From contig NZ_JADFBY010000004.1 in assembly GCF_015223065.1 (NCBI RefSeq), forward strand, positions 466,056-530,055: a stretch of DNA of 64,000 bases, read 5' to 3'. Below, one piece after another: positions 54,815 to 63,970 of this stretch. The notes under the pieces were generated by a model. It was not told the DNA's origin. It ran no database searches and saw only the letters and a list, made by a program, of their open reading frames with translations. Every line of letters starts with the position of its first letter. The stretch's first letter is position 1. Source of the DNA: Mucilaginibacter sp. JRF. GTDB lineage: Bacteria; Bacteroidota; Bacteroidia; Sphingobacteriales; Sphingobacteriaceae. A program made the translations under genes and the position numbers.

Positions 54815-55806
54815 ATGAAAAAATTACTCTTTGCAATAATCACTACTATTGCCATTACACAACCCGGTTACGCGCAACTGGGTGGCTTACTCAAAAAAGG
54901 CACGGATATGCTGGGCAGCAGCGGCCTCAGTAAAATTATTAAACAGCCTGCCGCCATCAGCACTAATTTTAAGGATGATGCCATTATTAAGGGCTCAAAA
55001 CCACCATCATTTCAGGAGGGCGTAACACCGCAGCCATTATACCTGTTGCCTAAAGCTACAGGGGGCGGTTATATTTTATGCGCCGGACTTTATGAAATGA
55101 CCAACAAAAGCTATTGCCTGCACGCCGGTACACGCGGGCCAAGCAGCGGCGATGGCTATATGCTGGCCACGGTTGAAGGGCCTAAAAAGAATGTGGTTAT
55201 CAACATCCTGAAAAGTGCCGAAAAGCATCCGGAGGTTAAACAGCGCAACATACAGGTATTGCTATGGGCTATCATCGCCCGCACCAAACTGGCCGATTTC
55301 AGCACAGAGATAAAAGCCACCGCTGCCATACTGCTTACACCCGAGCAGTTGCTTACCTTGAAGGCGGCGCATTAGGCGTACTACCCAATAATGTGATGGA
55401 GGATGCCAAAAGCAAACTACCCGCCCCTGTGCAAGCGGTGTTTGAGGCTGAGAACAACATTCGCCGTTTAGCGGCATCAAGCAACGCGAGTTACGAGGAG
55501 ATGGAGAAGTACGCCGTATTGGCCGGTTTAGCGCCTAATAACAACAGCGAATATCCGTCGGGCACGTGGGCGTTACACCCGGATGGCTATTACATCAGGT
55601 ACATACCCAAAGCATACTCTATTACCCGCGTGCAGATCTATGTACCGCAGGAGTTGATAGACAAAGCCGGTAAAGACCCTATTATTTATGATGCCCCTTA
55701 TGGTATTGCCTGCCCGGCTAACGTAGGCTCGCAACGTTTGGCGCAAACCAACGAGCCGCTGGAGCCGGACTATACTAAAAAGCTGACCACAATTTGTAAT
55801 CCATAA
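54815..55806 (+). pseudogene. Exported hypothetical protein interrupted by a frameshift
   Basis: The first frame (54815-55375) encodes a signal peptide (MKKLLFAIITTIAITQPGYAQ) and about 165 further residues, ending abruptly at LLTPEQLLTLKAAH. The reading continues in the -1 frame as GALGVLPNNVMEDAKSKLP and runs to 55806 with normal codon use, ending TKKLTTICNP. The two join near 55355-55372 to a protein of about 330 residues, so one base appears lost (or a sequencing error is present). The family is not recognised. The strong hairpin at 55814-55852 closes the whole unit. Confidence 0.75.
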
Positions 55807-55813
55807 AACATTA

Positions 55814-55852
55814 AACAAAAGAGGCGCTGCATAATGCAGCGCCTCTTTTGTT
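55814..55852. terminator. Strong bidirectional terminator
   Basis: AACAAAAGAGGCGCTGC and GCAGCGCCTCTTTTGTT form a 17-bp perfect stem with a 5-nt loop, 8 bp after the end of the frameshifted gene. It also serves the small minus-strand ORF at 55881-55958. Confidence 0.9.
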
Positions 55853-55880
55853 ATACAACTGTTCGGATTGTATACCCCCC

Positions 55881-55958
55881 CTAATTCATCAACACTGCCG
55901 ACCCCAGCAGTAACAAAAATATTATGGTGAAGATGATATGATAACCTATCTTTTTCAT
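55881..55958 (-). CDS. Possible 25-residue single-pass membrane peptide
   Basis: An ATG at 55958 opens a 25-codon frame whose product starts MKKIGYHIIFTIIFLLLLGS and ends AVLMN. The charged MKK head followed by an uninterrupted hydrophobic helix is what a real small membrane protein looks like, and a shared terminator lies just downstream. There is no database support at hand, so it may also be chance. The remainder of 55959-56211 shows no gene. Confidence 0.45.
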   Translation of the reverse strand: MKKIGYHIIFTIIFLLLLGSAVLMN

Positions 55959-56211
55959 GATAATTTCATTTAAGAGAATAACCATCATAAAATATAACAG
56001 TTTGATTTTTTTATAAATTCTGCCCGGCATCCTAATCTAACACCATCACAACACCCTCATTATAAGGATATTTATTTTGACATTATCATAAATACCTGTT
56101 ACCTTTAAATACCCAATTAATATCACCCGTGCACATATACCCCGGCACTACGTGATAATATACCTCTGACCTGAATATCATTAATTCACCTTTTGTGACC
56201 TGTTACATACT

Positions 56212-58134
56212 ATGACAACACCAGACGCTAAAAACGACACATTTTATGCCGGCATCTGCATGGCCGGTGCAGTATCGGCCGGGGCATATACCGCCGGGGT
56301 TATTGATTATTTGCTCGAAGCCCTTGAGCATTGGGAGCAAGCCAAAAAATTACAGGCAGCCGGTAAGCTAAGCAATGTACCTACCCATAATTTTAAGATA
56401 GAGGTTATAGGCGGCGCATCCGCCGGAGGCATGACAGCTGCTATTACATCCGCAGCCATACAAAATGAGTTTGAGCCGGTGCATCAGTCCGATGAGCATA
56501 ACAAGGCGCATACCGAACAAAATCCGCTGTTCAACTCGTGGGTGAATCTTACCGAAACACCCGATAAGGACATGATGAGCATTATGCTGGATACCAGCGA
56601 CATTGAGAACGATAAAACCAATAACCGGTTTAAGGAGGTACGCTCGGGCCTTAACTCAACCTTTATTAAGGAGGTTGCCGATAAGCAGCTAAACCTTCAG
56701 GTTACAAAAAGATACCCAAGAAGCTACGTGGCTAATGATCTGGAAGTATTTACCACCATTACTAACCTGCGGGGTTTTAATTACGAGGTATCATTCCATA
56801 CCAGTTCGGGCACGCGCAAACACCGCATGAAGATGCACCGTGATTATGCCTTTTTCAGGATGAACGATAAGGAGGACGAGCCAATAGAGCAGGCAAGTAC
56901 CAGCGAAATAAAAGAACAGTTGGAGGACAATGACGGGCGTATCCCCATCAACTTTAACAAAAAGCTGAATATTGAAGTGCTTAAGCAGGCGGCCATGTCA
57001 ACCGGGGCATTTCCCGTGGGGCTTGAAAGCCGTGATCTGGTCAGGAAAAAGGTATATATCGAGAACAACAAATACCTCAACCTGCGGCTAACAGGTAAAG
57101 ACACTGTAACAGCAGATGGCGCGAAACCTGTACAATATGATTTGATACTGGATGATGACTTCCTCTCGTTAAACGTGGATGGCGGCGTGATCAATAACGA
57201 ACCTTACGAGATAACCCAACAGCTTTTGAACGACAGGCTTGCCCGTTTGAATGGTAATGACAAACCCTTTGAAGCCAAAACCTCTGCCACCGAATTTAAC
57301 AGCGTGGTTTTAATGGTTGACCCTTTCCCGAATGATGATGTACCGGTTGAGCAAAAATTTGTGGTGAAAAAATCGTGGCTTAAGGTGTTGCCCTCTATCC
57401 TGTCGGCCATGCGCGGGCAGCTGATGATGAAGGACGAGCAAATAAAACGCGCTTACATGAGCGATGATTATACCCGTTTCCTGATCATGCCGGTACGTAC
57501 CAAGGATAATATTGAACAGCTTTTTACCATTGCCTGCGGATGCCTGGGCGGCTTTGGCGGTTTCTTCTCCAAAGATTTCCGCAAGCACGATTTCTTTTTG
57601 GGCCGACGTAATTGTCAGCGTTTTTTACAGGTACACTTTAGCGCGCCGGTAAGTGCCGATAACGAAATACTTAAAAACGGCTACGCCAATACTACAGGCT
57701 ACGCCGTTGGGGCAGACGGAGTGGAGTATTACCCATTGATACCTGATATACGTATTAAGCTTGATGCCGCCACCGGCAACTATGTTATTGAAAAGCCTGC
57801 AGTTGAGGGCGAATATGCTTACCCAAGTATCAAGCTATCGTACATTCTTGGCCTTGAAGACAAAATAAAAAAACGCGTAAAAGCCATTGTTAACAACATT
57901 ACCAACAGTGAGCAGGTAACCCCTGCCCAACCCGTTGCCGAAAGCCCGATATTAAAACGCATCCGCAAAAAATCATTCTTCGGGCGGTTATTCGGAAATG
58001 TCATCGGCACGCCTGTTACTAACTTTTATGTTTCTATCGGCAAAAAATTCAGCACAGCACCCATTGCCGAAAAATGTATTGACGCTATAATAACAGATAT
58101 GGAAAGCCGGGGACTGATACAGGAAGATGTTTAA
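56212..58134 (+). CDS. Patatin-like phospholipase family protein
   Basis: The 640-residue protein has the patatin nucleophile S70 in GGASAGGMT and the dyad aspartate D323 in LNVDGGVINNEP. The oxyanion-type glycine-rich segment GICMAGAVSAGAYTAGVIDY lies near the N terminus. The patatin domain is interrupted by a long insert (about residues 95-270), and the C-terminal half (LGGFGGFFSKDFRKHDFFLGRRNC) is of the DUF3376-like kind. No signal peptide; probably a cytoplasmic or membrane-associated lipid acyl hydrolase. Monocistronic with its own terminator. Confidence 0.88.
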   Translation: MTTPDAKNDTFYAGICMAGAVSAGAYTAGVIDYLLEALEHWEQAKKLQAAGKLSNVPTHNFKIEVIGGASAGGMTAAITSAAIQNEFEPVHQSDEHNKAHTEQNPLFNSWVNLTETPDKDMMSIMLDTSDIENDKTNNRFKEVRSGLNSTFIKEVADKQLNLQVTKRYPRSYVANDLEVFTTITNLRGFNYEVSFHTSSGTRKHRMKMHRDYAFFRMNDKEDEPIEQASTSEIKEQLEDNDGRIPINFNKKLNIEVLKQAAMSTGAFPVGLESRDLVRKKVYIENNKYLNLRLTGKDTVTADGAKPVQYDLILDDDFLSLNVDGGVINNEPYEITQQLLNDRLARLNGNDKPFEAKTSATEFNSVVLMVDPFPNDDVPVEQKFVVKKSWLKVLPSILSAMRGQLMMKDEQIKRAYMSDDYTRFLIMPVRTKDNIEQLFTIACGCLGGFGGFFSKDFRKHDFFLGRRNCQRFLQVHFSAPVSADNEILKNGYANTTGYAVGADGVEYYPLIPDIRIKLDAATGNYVIEKPAVEGEYAYPSIKLSYILGLEDKIKKRVKAIVNNITNSEQVTPAQPVAESPILKRIRKKSFFGRLFGNVIGTPVTNFYVSIGKKFSTAPIAEKCIDAIITDMESRGLIQEDV

Positions 58135-58137
58135 AAA

Positions 58138-58169
58138 AGAAAAGCGGCACATTGCAGTGCCGCTTTTCT
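58138..58169. terminator. Bidirectional terminator between convergent genes
   Basis: AGAAAAGCGGCAC and GTGCCGCTTTTCT form a perfect 13-bp stem with a 6-nt loop and T-runs on both strands. Confidence 0.9.
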
Positions 58170-58176
58170 TTTTTTA

Positions 58177-58827
58177 TTAGTAAGCCACGGTAAAACGCTG
58201 GCGAATGTGTTTCGGGTTTTCCAATTCATCAACAATAGCGGTGGCCATATCCTCCACAGAAATGATGCTGCGGTGGTTCTCGTCGAACACGGGCTCATCT
58301 AAACCTACACGGTAAGTGCCTTTAATAATGCCCGCCGTACCCTGGTGCATTTCAATAGCCGGACTAAGGAATGTCCAATCCAGTTCGATTTCGTTTTTAA
58401 TGTGGTTCAGGTAATCGCGCGCTGCGGTAGCGCCAGCCTTGTACTCAGCCGGAAACTGAGGAGTATCTACCAGTTGTGCACCCGGGGCTATGTACAAGCT
58501 ACCGGCACCGCCAACGGTGAAAAATCTTTTAACGCCTGCCTTTTTAGTACCCTCTTGTATGGCTTTTGATCCACGCAAAAAATCATCATAAATATTAGGG
58601 TTTGTCCAGCCCGAGTTAAAGGTATTCACCACCACATCAGCGCCTTTTACAGCGGCGGTAACTTCGTCCTCATTATAAATATCGGCCTTAACGGGGCTTA
58701 TTTGCGCGCCTTGTTTTAGCTTATCAATATTACGGGCAATGGCAATTATTTCATGGCCTCTTTTTTCCAACTCGTTCAATACGGCGGTACCTACAAAACC
58801 TGTGGCGCCAATTAATGCTACTTTCAT
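58177..58827 (-). CDS. NAD(P)H-binding oxidoreductase (atypical SDR)
   Basis: The 216-residue protein begins MKVALIGATGFVGTAVLNE, the GxxGxxG dinucleotide motif of NAD(P)-binding atypical SDRs (NmrA/YwnB-like). It lacks a clear YxxxK site in the standard position. It lies downstream of an Rrf2-type regulator, and an operator-like palindrome identical in its arms to the one before the regulator lies 39 bp upstream (58866-58888). It is probably a redox or electrophile response enzyme under that regulator. Confidence 0.85.
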   Translation of the reverse strand: MKVALIGATGFVGTAVLNELEKRGHEIIAIARNIDKLKQGAQISPVKADIYNEDEVTAAVKGADVVVNTFNSGWTNPNIYDDFLRGSKAIQEGTKKAGVKRFFTVGGAGSLYIAPGAQLVDTPQFPAEYKAGATAARDYLNHIKNEIELDWTFLSPAIEMHQGTAGIIKGTYRVGLDEPVFDENHRSIISVEDMATAIVDELENPKHIRQRFTVAY

Positions 58828-58865
58828 GTGTTTGTTTTTTATTTTAAGTTGTTATCTATATACAA

Positions 58866-58888
58866 ACTGTAATTTATTTTATTACAGT
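58866..58888. promoter_or_regulatory. Operator-like palindrome upstream of the oxidoreductase gene
   Basis: ACTGTAAT-N7-ATTACAGT, 23 bp with perfect 8-bp arms. The same arms and spacer length occur at 59315-59337 in front of the Rrf2 gene. Confidence 0.75.
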
Positions 58889-58904
58889 ATCGATTAAAAA
58901 AATA

Positions 58905-59312
58905 TTATTTTATCGGTTTACAAAAAGCCTCCAGCGTAACGGCCGCCAAACGGCTAACCATAGCTTCTTCGGCCTTGTTATACAGTACATCCAGCTCCAC
59001 GTTTATCTGCTTACCAACGGGGCAATCCGGGTTGGGTACATTCTTTTTGCCTAACGGGGATGTTTGGCGCACGGCATTATAAACATCAGACAGGCGGATA
59101 TCCTTTGCCGGTTTTGCCAGCGTAGTGCCGCCACCCTTACCCTCTTTAGAGGTTATCAATCCGAACTTGCGCAGATTGCTGGTTTCCTTACGTACTATGG
59201 CGGCATTAACATTCATGCTACCAGCCACAAATTCGGACGTAAGCATTTCATCCTTCATGTAATAATGGAGGGTTAAAATATGCAGCGCCGTTGAAAACCT
59301 TACGTTGTTCAT
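58905..59312 (-). CDS. Rrf2 family transcriptional regulator
   Basis: The 135-residue protein has an N-terminal winged helix (FSTALHILTLHYY, NAAIVRKETSNLRKFGLI with GKGGGTTLAKP wing) and a C-terminal dimerisation helix. It has the NPDCPVGKQ segment with one cysteine and another cysteine near the C terminus. It lacks the three-cysteine cluster of Fe-S regulators such as NsrR or IscR, so it is more like the YwnA type that senses thiol-reactive compounds. A perfect palindrome overlaps the region 3-25 bp upstream of its ATG, implying autoregulation. Confidence 0.88.
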   Translation of the reverse strand: MNNVRFSTALHILTLHYYMKDEMLTSEFVAGSMNVNAAIVRKETSNLRKFGLITSKEGKGGGTTLAKPAKDIRLSDVYNAVRQTSPLGKKNVPNPDCPVGKQINVELDVLYNKAEEAMVSRLAAVTLEAFCKPIK

Positions 59313-59314
59313 TA

Positions 59315-59337
59315 ACTGTAATAATTTTTATTACAGT
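59315..59337. promoter_or_regulatory. Operator-like palindrome upstream of the Rrf2 gene
   Basis: ACTGTAAT-N7-ATTACAGT, extending to 10-bp arms (ACTGTAATAA / TTATTACAGT) with a 3-nt centre. It lies immediately before the Rrf2 start codon, where bound protein would block transcription or initiation. Confidence 0.78.
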
Positions 59338-59408
59338 ACAAATGTAATGTAATTGTGGTACTTGTCAATAGCCACGTACTATCAATTACAAAAAAATGAC
59401 GGTGAATA

Positions 59409-60068
59409 CTATTTACAGCTTTGAATAAGCTCGGTAACAAATACGGTATCGGTAAATAACTGATCGTACAGTTTGTCCTCGAGTACTTTTTTGCTGATAA
59501 GCTTGCTACCCATACCTACGGCGCATACACCGGCCCTAAACCATGCTAAAATACTCTCTTTAGTAGTATCAACCCCGCCGGTAGGTATAAACAACTGCCC
59601 CGGGAATAACTCGCGTATAGCGCTTAAAAAATCAGGCTTTAAAGTTCCGGCCGGAAAAAGCTTTATCAACCCCGCATCGTGCTGCTGGGCGGTATAAATT
59701 TCGGTAGGCGTCATACAACCAGGCACCCACAGTAATTTATGCTTTTGGGCGATTTTGGCTACCTCCGGGTTTACAATGGGCGATACAATGAAATCGGCAC
59801 CGGCACTAATGAATGCTTCGGCCTCATCTACAGATTTGATGGTACCTATACCCAGGTGCAGATCGGGCCACTCCGCTTTTTGCAGCTTTTTAAGCTCACG
59901 GTAATTATCCAATGCCTGCGGACCACGGTTGGTATACTCAAACACCCTTACCCCTGCTTTATACAGCGTGCGGGTAACATCAATGCTTACTTGTGCATCC
60001 TCATAAAAAAACAGCGGCAGCATACCCTGCGCTATTATGCTGTCAAGCACCTGTTCTTTTTTATTCAT
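59409..60068 (-). CDS. eda: KDPG/4-hydroxy-2-oxoglutarate aldolase
   Basis: The 219-residue class I aldolase cleaves 2-keto-3-deoxy-6-phosphogluconate to pyruvate and glyceraldehyde-3-phosphate. The fold's RVFEYTNRGPQAL, GIGTIKSVDEAEAF and the Schiff-base lysine region AGLIKLFPAGTLKPDFL are visible. It overlaps the sugar kinase gene upstream by 8 bp, so the two enzymes act in sequence in hexuronate or similar sugar-acid breakdown. Confidence 0.94.
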   Translation of the reverse strand: MNKKEQVLDSIIAQGMLPLFFYEDAQVSIDVTRTLYKAGVRVFEYTNRGPQALDNYRELKKLQKAEWPDLHLGIGTIKSVDEAEAFISAGADFIVSPIVNPEVAKIAQKHKLLWVPGCMTPTEIYTAQQHDAGLIKLFPAGTLKPDFLSAIRELFPGQLFIPTGGVDTTKESILAWFRAGVCAVGMGSKLISKKVLEDKLYDQLFTDTVFVTELIQSCK

Positions 60069-61077
60069 TGCTTATAGCGTTTTGTATTTCGTTAACGGTT
60101 TTGTTGGTGGTATCGCTCTTTACAAATAGCTTGGTGAAAGCCGCGGCGGTGGCATATTCCAGCACATCGGCAGGCGCCCAATCGTTGTACATGCCATAGA
60201 TCAGTCCGGCCATGTAGCAATCGCCGCTACCTACCTTATCAACTATCTGGCTTGATGAATACTCTTTTGAGCTGATGAATTGCGAGCCGGTGTACAGGGC
60301 GGTGTAATAGTTGATCTCGCTATCATTCCCAAACCTGAAGGTGTTGGCCACCGCCTTGCATTTAGGGTAGCGCTTAACTATTTCTTCGGAGGTTTTGAGG
60401 GCTTCTTTCAGGTAGATACTTTTCTGTCCGCTTTCGTGAATATCGGGCACAACCTCAATACCCAGCATAGCCTCGGCAGCCCATACATTGCCCATCACTA
60501 CATCGCAGTAAGGCAAGAGTTGCTGCATAACCTCAACAGGCGTTTTACCATACTTCCATAGCTTGGCGCGGTAATTCAGATCTACCGATACGGTAATACC
60601 CTTTGCCGATGCCGCCTTTACAGCCTCTAAACAAACATCGGCTGCGCTCTGGCTCACCGCCGGAGATATGGCGCTGAAATGGAACCAGCTTACATCAGCG
60701 AAAACCTCATCCCAATTAATTACGCCCGGCTGCAATTCGGCAAAGGATGAATGGGCACGATCATAGATCAGCGCGTCGTTCTTTACATCCTGCCCCTGCG
60801 CTAAAAAATACAATCCGATACGGTTTCCGCTGTACGAAACCTGATCGGTACCAATATTTTTTTGATTGAGATGTCCTAATAATTGCTTCGACAAATAATT
60901 ATCGGGCAGAGCGGTACAATATTGTACAGGGAGCTGCCAAAGGGCAAGCGCGGTGGCTACGTTAAGCTCGGCACCACCTAAAAAAAAAGGCAGACTATTA
61001 TTTTTCAACCATTCGCCCCCACCATCCGGACTTATGCGCAGCAGCAGCTCGCCAAAACAAAGGATATTTTTCTTCAT
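60061..61077 (-). CDS. kdgK: 2-keto-3-deoxygluconate kinase (PfkB family)
   Basis: The protein of about 338 residues has the PfkB pattern: ILCFGELLLRISPDGGG at the N terminus, and the catalytic-base aspartate in the signature VDKVGSGDCYMAGLIYG near residue 290. Together with the overlapping aldolase gene it forms the KDG to KDPG to pyruvate route. ATG 61077 is chosen over TTG 61089. No uronate isomerase or dehydratase is nearby, so the upstream steps are encoded elsewhere. Confidence 0.9.
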   Translation of the reverse strand: MKKNILCFGELLLRISPDGGGEWLKNNSLPFFLGGAELNVATALALWQLPVQYCTALPDNYLSKQLLGHLNQKNIGTDQVSYSGNRIGLYFLAQGQDVKNDALIYDRAHSSFAELQPGVINWDEVFADVSWFHFSAISPAVSQSAADVCLEAVKAASAKGITVSVDLNYRAKLWKYGKTPVEVMQQLLPYCDVVMGNVWAAEAMLGIEVVPDIHESGQKSIYLKEALKTSEEIVKRYPKCKAVANTFRFGNDSEINYYTALYTGSQFISSKEYSSSQIVDKVGSGDCYMAGLIYGMYNDWAPADVLEYATAAAFTKLFVKSDTTNKTVNEIQNAISNE

Positions 61078-61427
61078 AGCATTCAGCAATCAGGCGCCGC
61101 TGCACAATCCCCGGCCTTGCAAATCAAATAACGCTGTTTTTACTACCATTTGCAAGCATTTAAAACATTTATAATACCACAGGAGCAATGCTATCGGTAT
61201 AACATTTTAAAAATATCGGCATCAATAAAGCTATAAATACCATTCAATTCGATTTTTTAAAAACGGGCGAAAAAATTTTTTACTTTTTTTCACCCATTTA
61301 ACAAATGGATAATGAAACACTTACATCAGCATCACATTTATAAGCAGCAACAAATTCTATATTTTTTTTAAAATACCTCTTGCAGAATATCAAAACCTGC
61401 GTATATTTGCACCACCAAAACGAACAC
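61078..61427. other. A+T-rich intergenic region upstream of kdgK and tRNA-Asp
   Basis: No gene is visible in these 350 bp. They contain a small palindrome, CCATTT-AAC-AAATGG (61294-61308), flanked by poly-A/poly-T tracts, and the tRNA-Asp promoter at the right end. Confidence 0.6.
61379..61409 (+). promoter_or_regulatory. Promoter of tRNA-Asp
   Basis: CTTG (61379-61382) and TATATTTG (61402-61409) with a 19-bp spacer, the same arrangement as before tRNA-Arg. Confidence 0.7.
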
Positions 61428-61501
61428 GGAGTGGTAGTTCAGCTGGTTAGAATACATGCCTGTCACGCATGGGGTCGCGGGTTCGAGTCCCGTCCATTCC
61501 G
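61428..61501 (+). tRNA. tRNA-Asp (GTC)
   Basis: A 74-nt cloverleaf with acceptor stem GGAGTGG / CCATTCC (one G-T pair), D loop AGTTCAGCTGGTTAGAAT, anticodon stem CATGC / GCATG with loop CTGTCAC giving anticodon GTC, T arm CGGGTTCGAGTCCCG and discriminator G. Confidence 0.97.
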
Positions 61502-61522
61502 CAAGAATCGAAAGGTTCAGTT

Positions 61523-61556
61523 AAAGCGCTTAGATCAATGATCTAAGCGCTTTTTT
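61523..61556 (+). terminator. Terminator after tRNA-Asp
   Basis: AAAGCGCTTAGATC and GATCTAAGCGCTTT form a perfect 14-bp stem with a 3-nt loop and run into seven T. The remainder up to 61810 shows no other gene or repeat. Confidence 0.92.
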
Positions 61557-61810
61557 TATATCCAATCCATACACCTCTTAATACTTAACTCCTTACTCTA
61601 TAGCCGCCCCTATTCATTTACTTATTAAAAAACATTCTCTATTAGCTTTAAACAGGCTTTTTTACAAACATTTCAGCATAAATTTCAATCCCACTTCTTC
61701 TGCGTGGCAAATTAATCAGCATATTGGGGAGGCTTAACCGGAGCTACACAAAATAAATATTTCCGACTAATATTCGCTTGTAATAATAAAGCTAAAACTT
61801 ATACCTAATA

Positions 61811-63742
61811 ATGAATTTGAAAAAGGTTACCCTGATGATAATCGTCGGCTTTTTACATGTAAAAGCTGTACAGGCACAATTACCGAAACTGATCTCGCCC
61901 AACAACAAGATCTCCGTTAGTTTACTCAAGCCTGCTGCCGGTGGATCGTAGATGCTCCGAGTGCAATATACTGATAGCGCGGCATCTGAAATAGTTATAC
62001 CGGGGATCAAACTGGGGATAAACACCAGCGGCGAAAATTTTGCTGATAACCTTAAGTTTCAAAAGCAGGATAAACCCAAACAAATTATTGATCAATACAA
62101 GGCCGTGCACGGCAAAAGTGCATCGCGTAGCAATAAAGCCTCAGAAAGCACTTACCATTTTACCAACAGCAACGGCCGCAAATTAGATGTTGTTGTTAGG
62201 GCCTACGATAATGGCTTTGCCTTTAAATACATACTGCCCGACAAAAGCGACAAGCGCATAACCTTTATTGATGAACTCACTACCTACGAGTTCAGTCCAA
62301 AAGCAGACCGATGGCTGCAACGTTTTTTAACAAGCTATGAAGGTTTTTATCCCGAACAGAAGAACGGCGTTGTACAGGGGCAATGGGGTTACCCAGCGCT
62401 GTTTCGCGCGGATGCAAATAAAAACTCATGCTGGATGCTGGTTACCGAAGCGGGGTTAGACAGTACTTATTGCGCCACCAAAATGAGCAATACCGCTAAT
62501 GCCGATCAATACAAATTGGTATACCCTGCTCAAACTGATGGCAACGGAGCCGGCAAAGTTCAACCATCAGCCAGGCTATCGTGGTCATCGCCGTGGCGGG
62601 TGGTAATTATGGGGCAGTTAGCAGATGTGGTTGAGTCGACCCTGATTGAAGATATAAGCCCTGCCAGCAAGATACAGAATGTTAGCTGGATAAGATCGGG
62701 CACAAGCTCATGGGTATACTGGGCCAATAACCACGGCACTAAAGATTATCAAAAGCTGGTATCGTACATTGACTTAGCCGCCCGTATGAATTGGCCTTAC
62801 ACGCTATTTGACTGGGAATGGGATGAAATGAGCAACGGTGGCAAACTGGAAGACGCGGTAAAATACGCGGCATCAAAAGGTATTAAGCCTATGATGTGGT
62901 ATAACTCGGGCGGCCCCAACGGGGTATCTTCAACACCCAAAGACAGACTTTTAACCCATGAAAGCCGCGTAAAGGAATTTGCCTGGTTAAAAAAGATAGG
63001 TGTTTATGGCGTTAAGGTTGATTTTTTTGAAAGCGACAAGCAGGACATGATCAAATACTACATCGATATTTTGAAAGATGCCGCGGATGCTAAACTTATG
63101 GTCAATTTCCACGGCTCGACCGTACCGCGCGGATCGAGCCGTACTTACCCTAATTTGATGAGCATGGAGGCGGTTTTTGGTGGCGAACAATATAACAACG
63201 GCGCCGAAATGACCACGCAGGGCGCATGGCACAATACAACATTGCCGTTTACCCGCAATGTTATTGGCCCTATGGATTATACCCCGGTGGCTTTCACCAA
63301 CTCGCAGCATCCGCATACAACCAGCTACGCGCATGAGCTGGCTCTATCTGTTGTTTTTGAATCGGGCATTCAGCATTTAGCCGACAGGCCGGAAGGTTTT
63401 GATGATTTACCCGATGCGCCAAAAGCATTTCTGCGTGATGTACCGGCCAGTTGGGATGCAACTAAATTCATAGACGGCTATCCCGGCAAAAGGGTGATCA
63501 TGGCGAGGGCGAAAGCAGGCAAATGGTACCTTGCCGGCATAAACGGAGAAAATAACGGTGGCGAAGTCAATGTTAAACTTGCTTTTTTACCAGCCGGTAA
63601 AAAACACAAGGCTACAATAATTGGCGACGGCGAATACGATACGGCATTCAATACACAATACGCCGTATTGAACAGCAACGATGTGCTTAATATAAAATGG
63701 CTGCCACGTGGTGGGTTTACGGTGTTATTAGAAGAAGAATAA
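61811..63742 (+). pseudogene. Glycoside hydrolase family 97 gene with an in-frame TAG
   Basis: ATG 61811 starts a signal peptide (MNLKKVTLMIIVGFLHVKAVQ) and the GH97 N-terminal domain opening (PKLISPNNKISVSLLKP). TAG at 61949-61951 then interrupts it, and the same frame continues with LRVQYTDSAASEIVIPGIKL to 63742. The rest is a complete GH97 body: a catalytic barrel with DWEWDEM, GVKVDFFESDKQDM (about residue 403; the Asp is where retaining members have the nucleophile) and LMSMEAVFGGEQY, then a C-terminal domain. GH97 enzymes are exo-acting alpha-glucosidases or alpha-galactosidases. Without TAG readthrough the exported enzyme is lost; restart at ATG 61952 would yield a protein without a signal peptide. 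Confidence 0.85.
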
Positions 63743-63970
63743 CACGTGTTGCAATATTCTTTCACAAAAAACTATCTGACTCACAAAAAAGTCGGATGGT
63801 TTTTATTAATATATATATAATAAAGTAAAATGTTTAGTAGCAAGTTTTAAATAATTTTCATCGTTTAAAGGGGTTTAATTGCGGTTTTTGAAAAAAAATT
63901 AAATTTTTCTTAACCTTTTGATAGGTTATTGCGTAAACAGCCATAACTATTGATTAAAAAATAAACCCTG

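Noticed and set aside
55350..55380. Programmed -1 ribosomal frameshift
   Set aside because: No slippery heptamer or clear downstream pseudoknot is visible at the junction; mutation or sequencing error is simpler.
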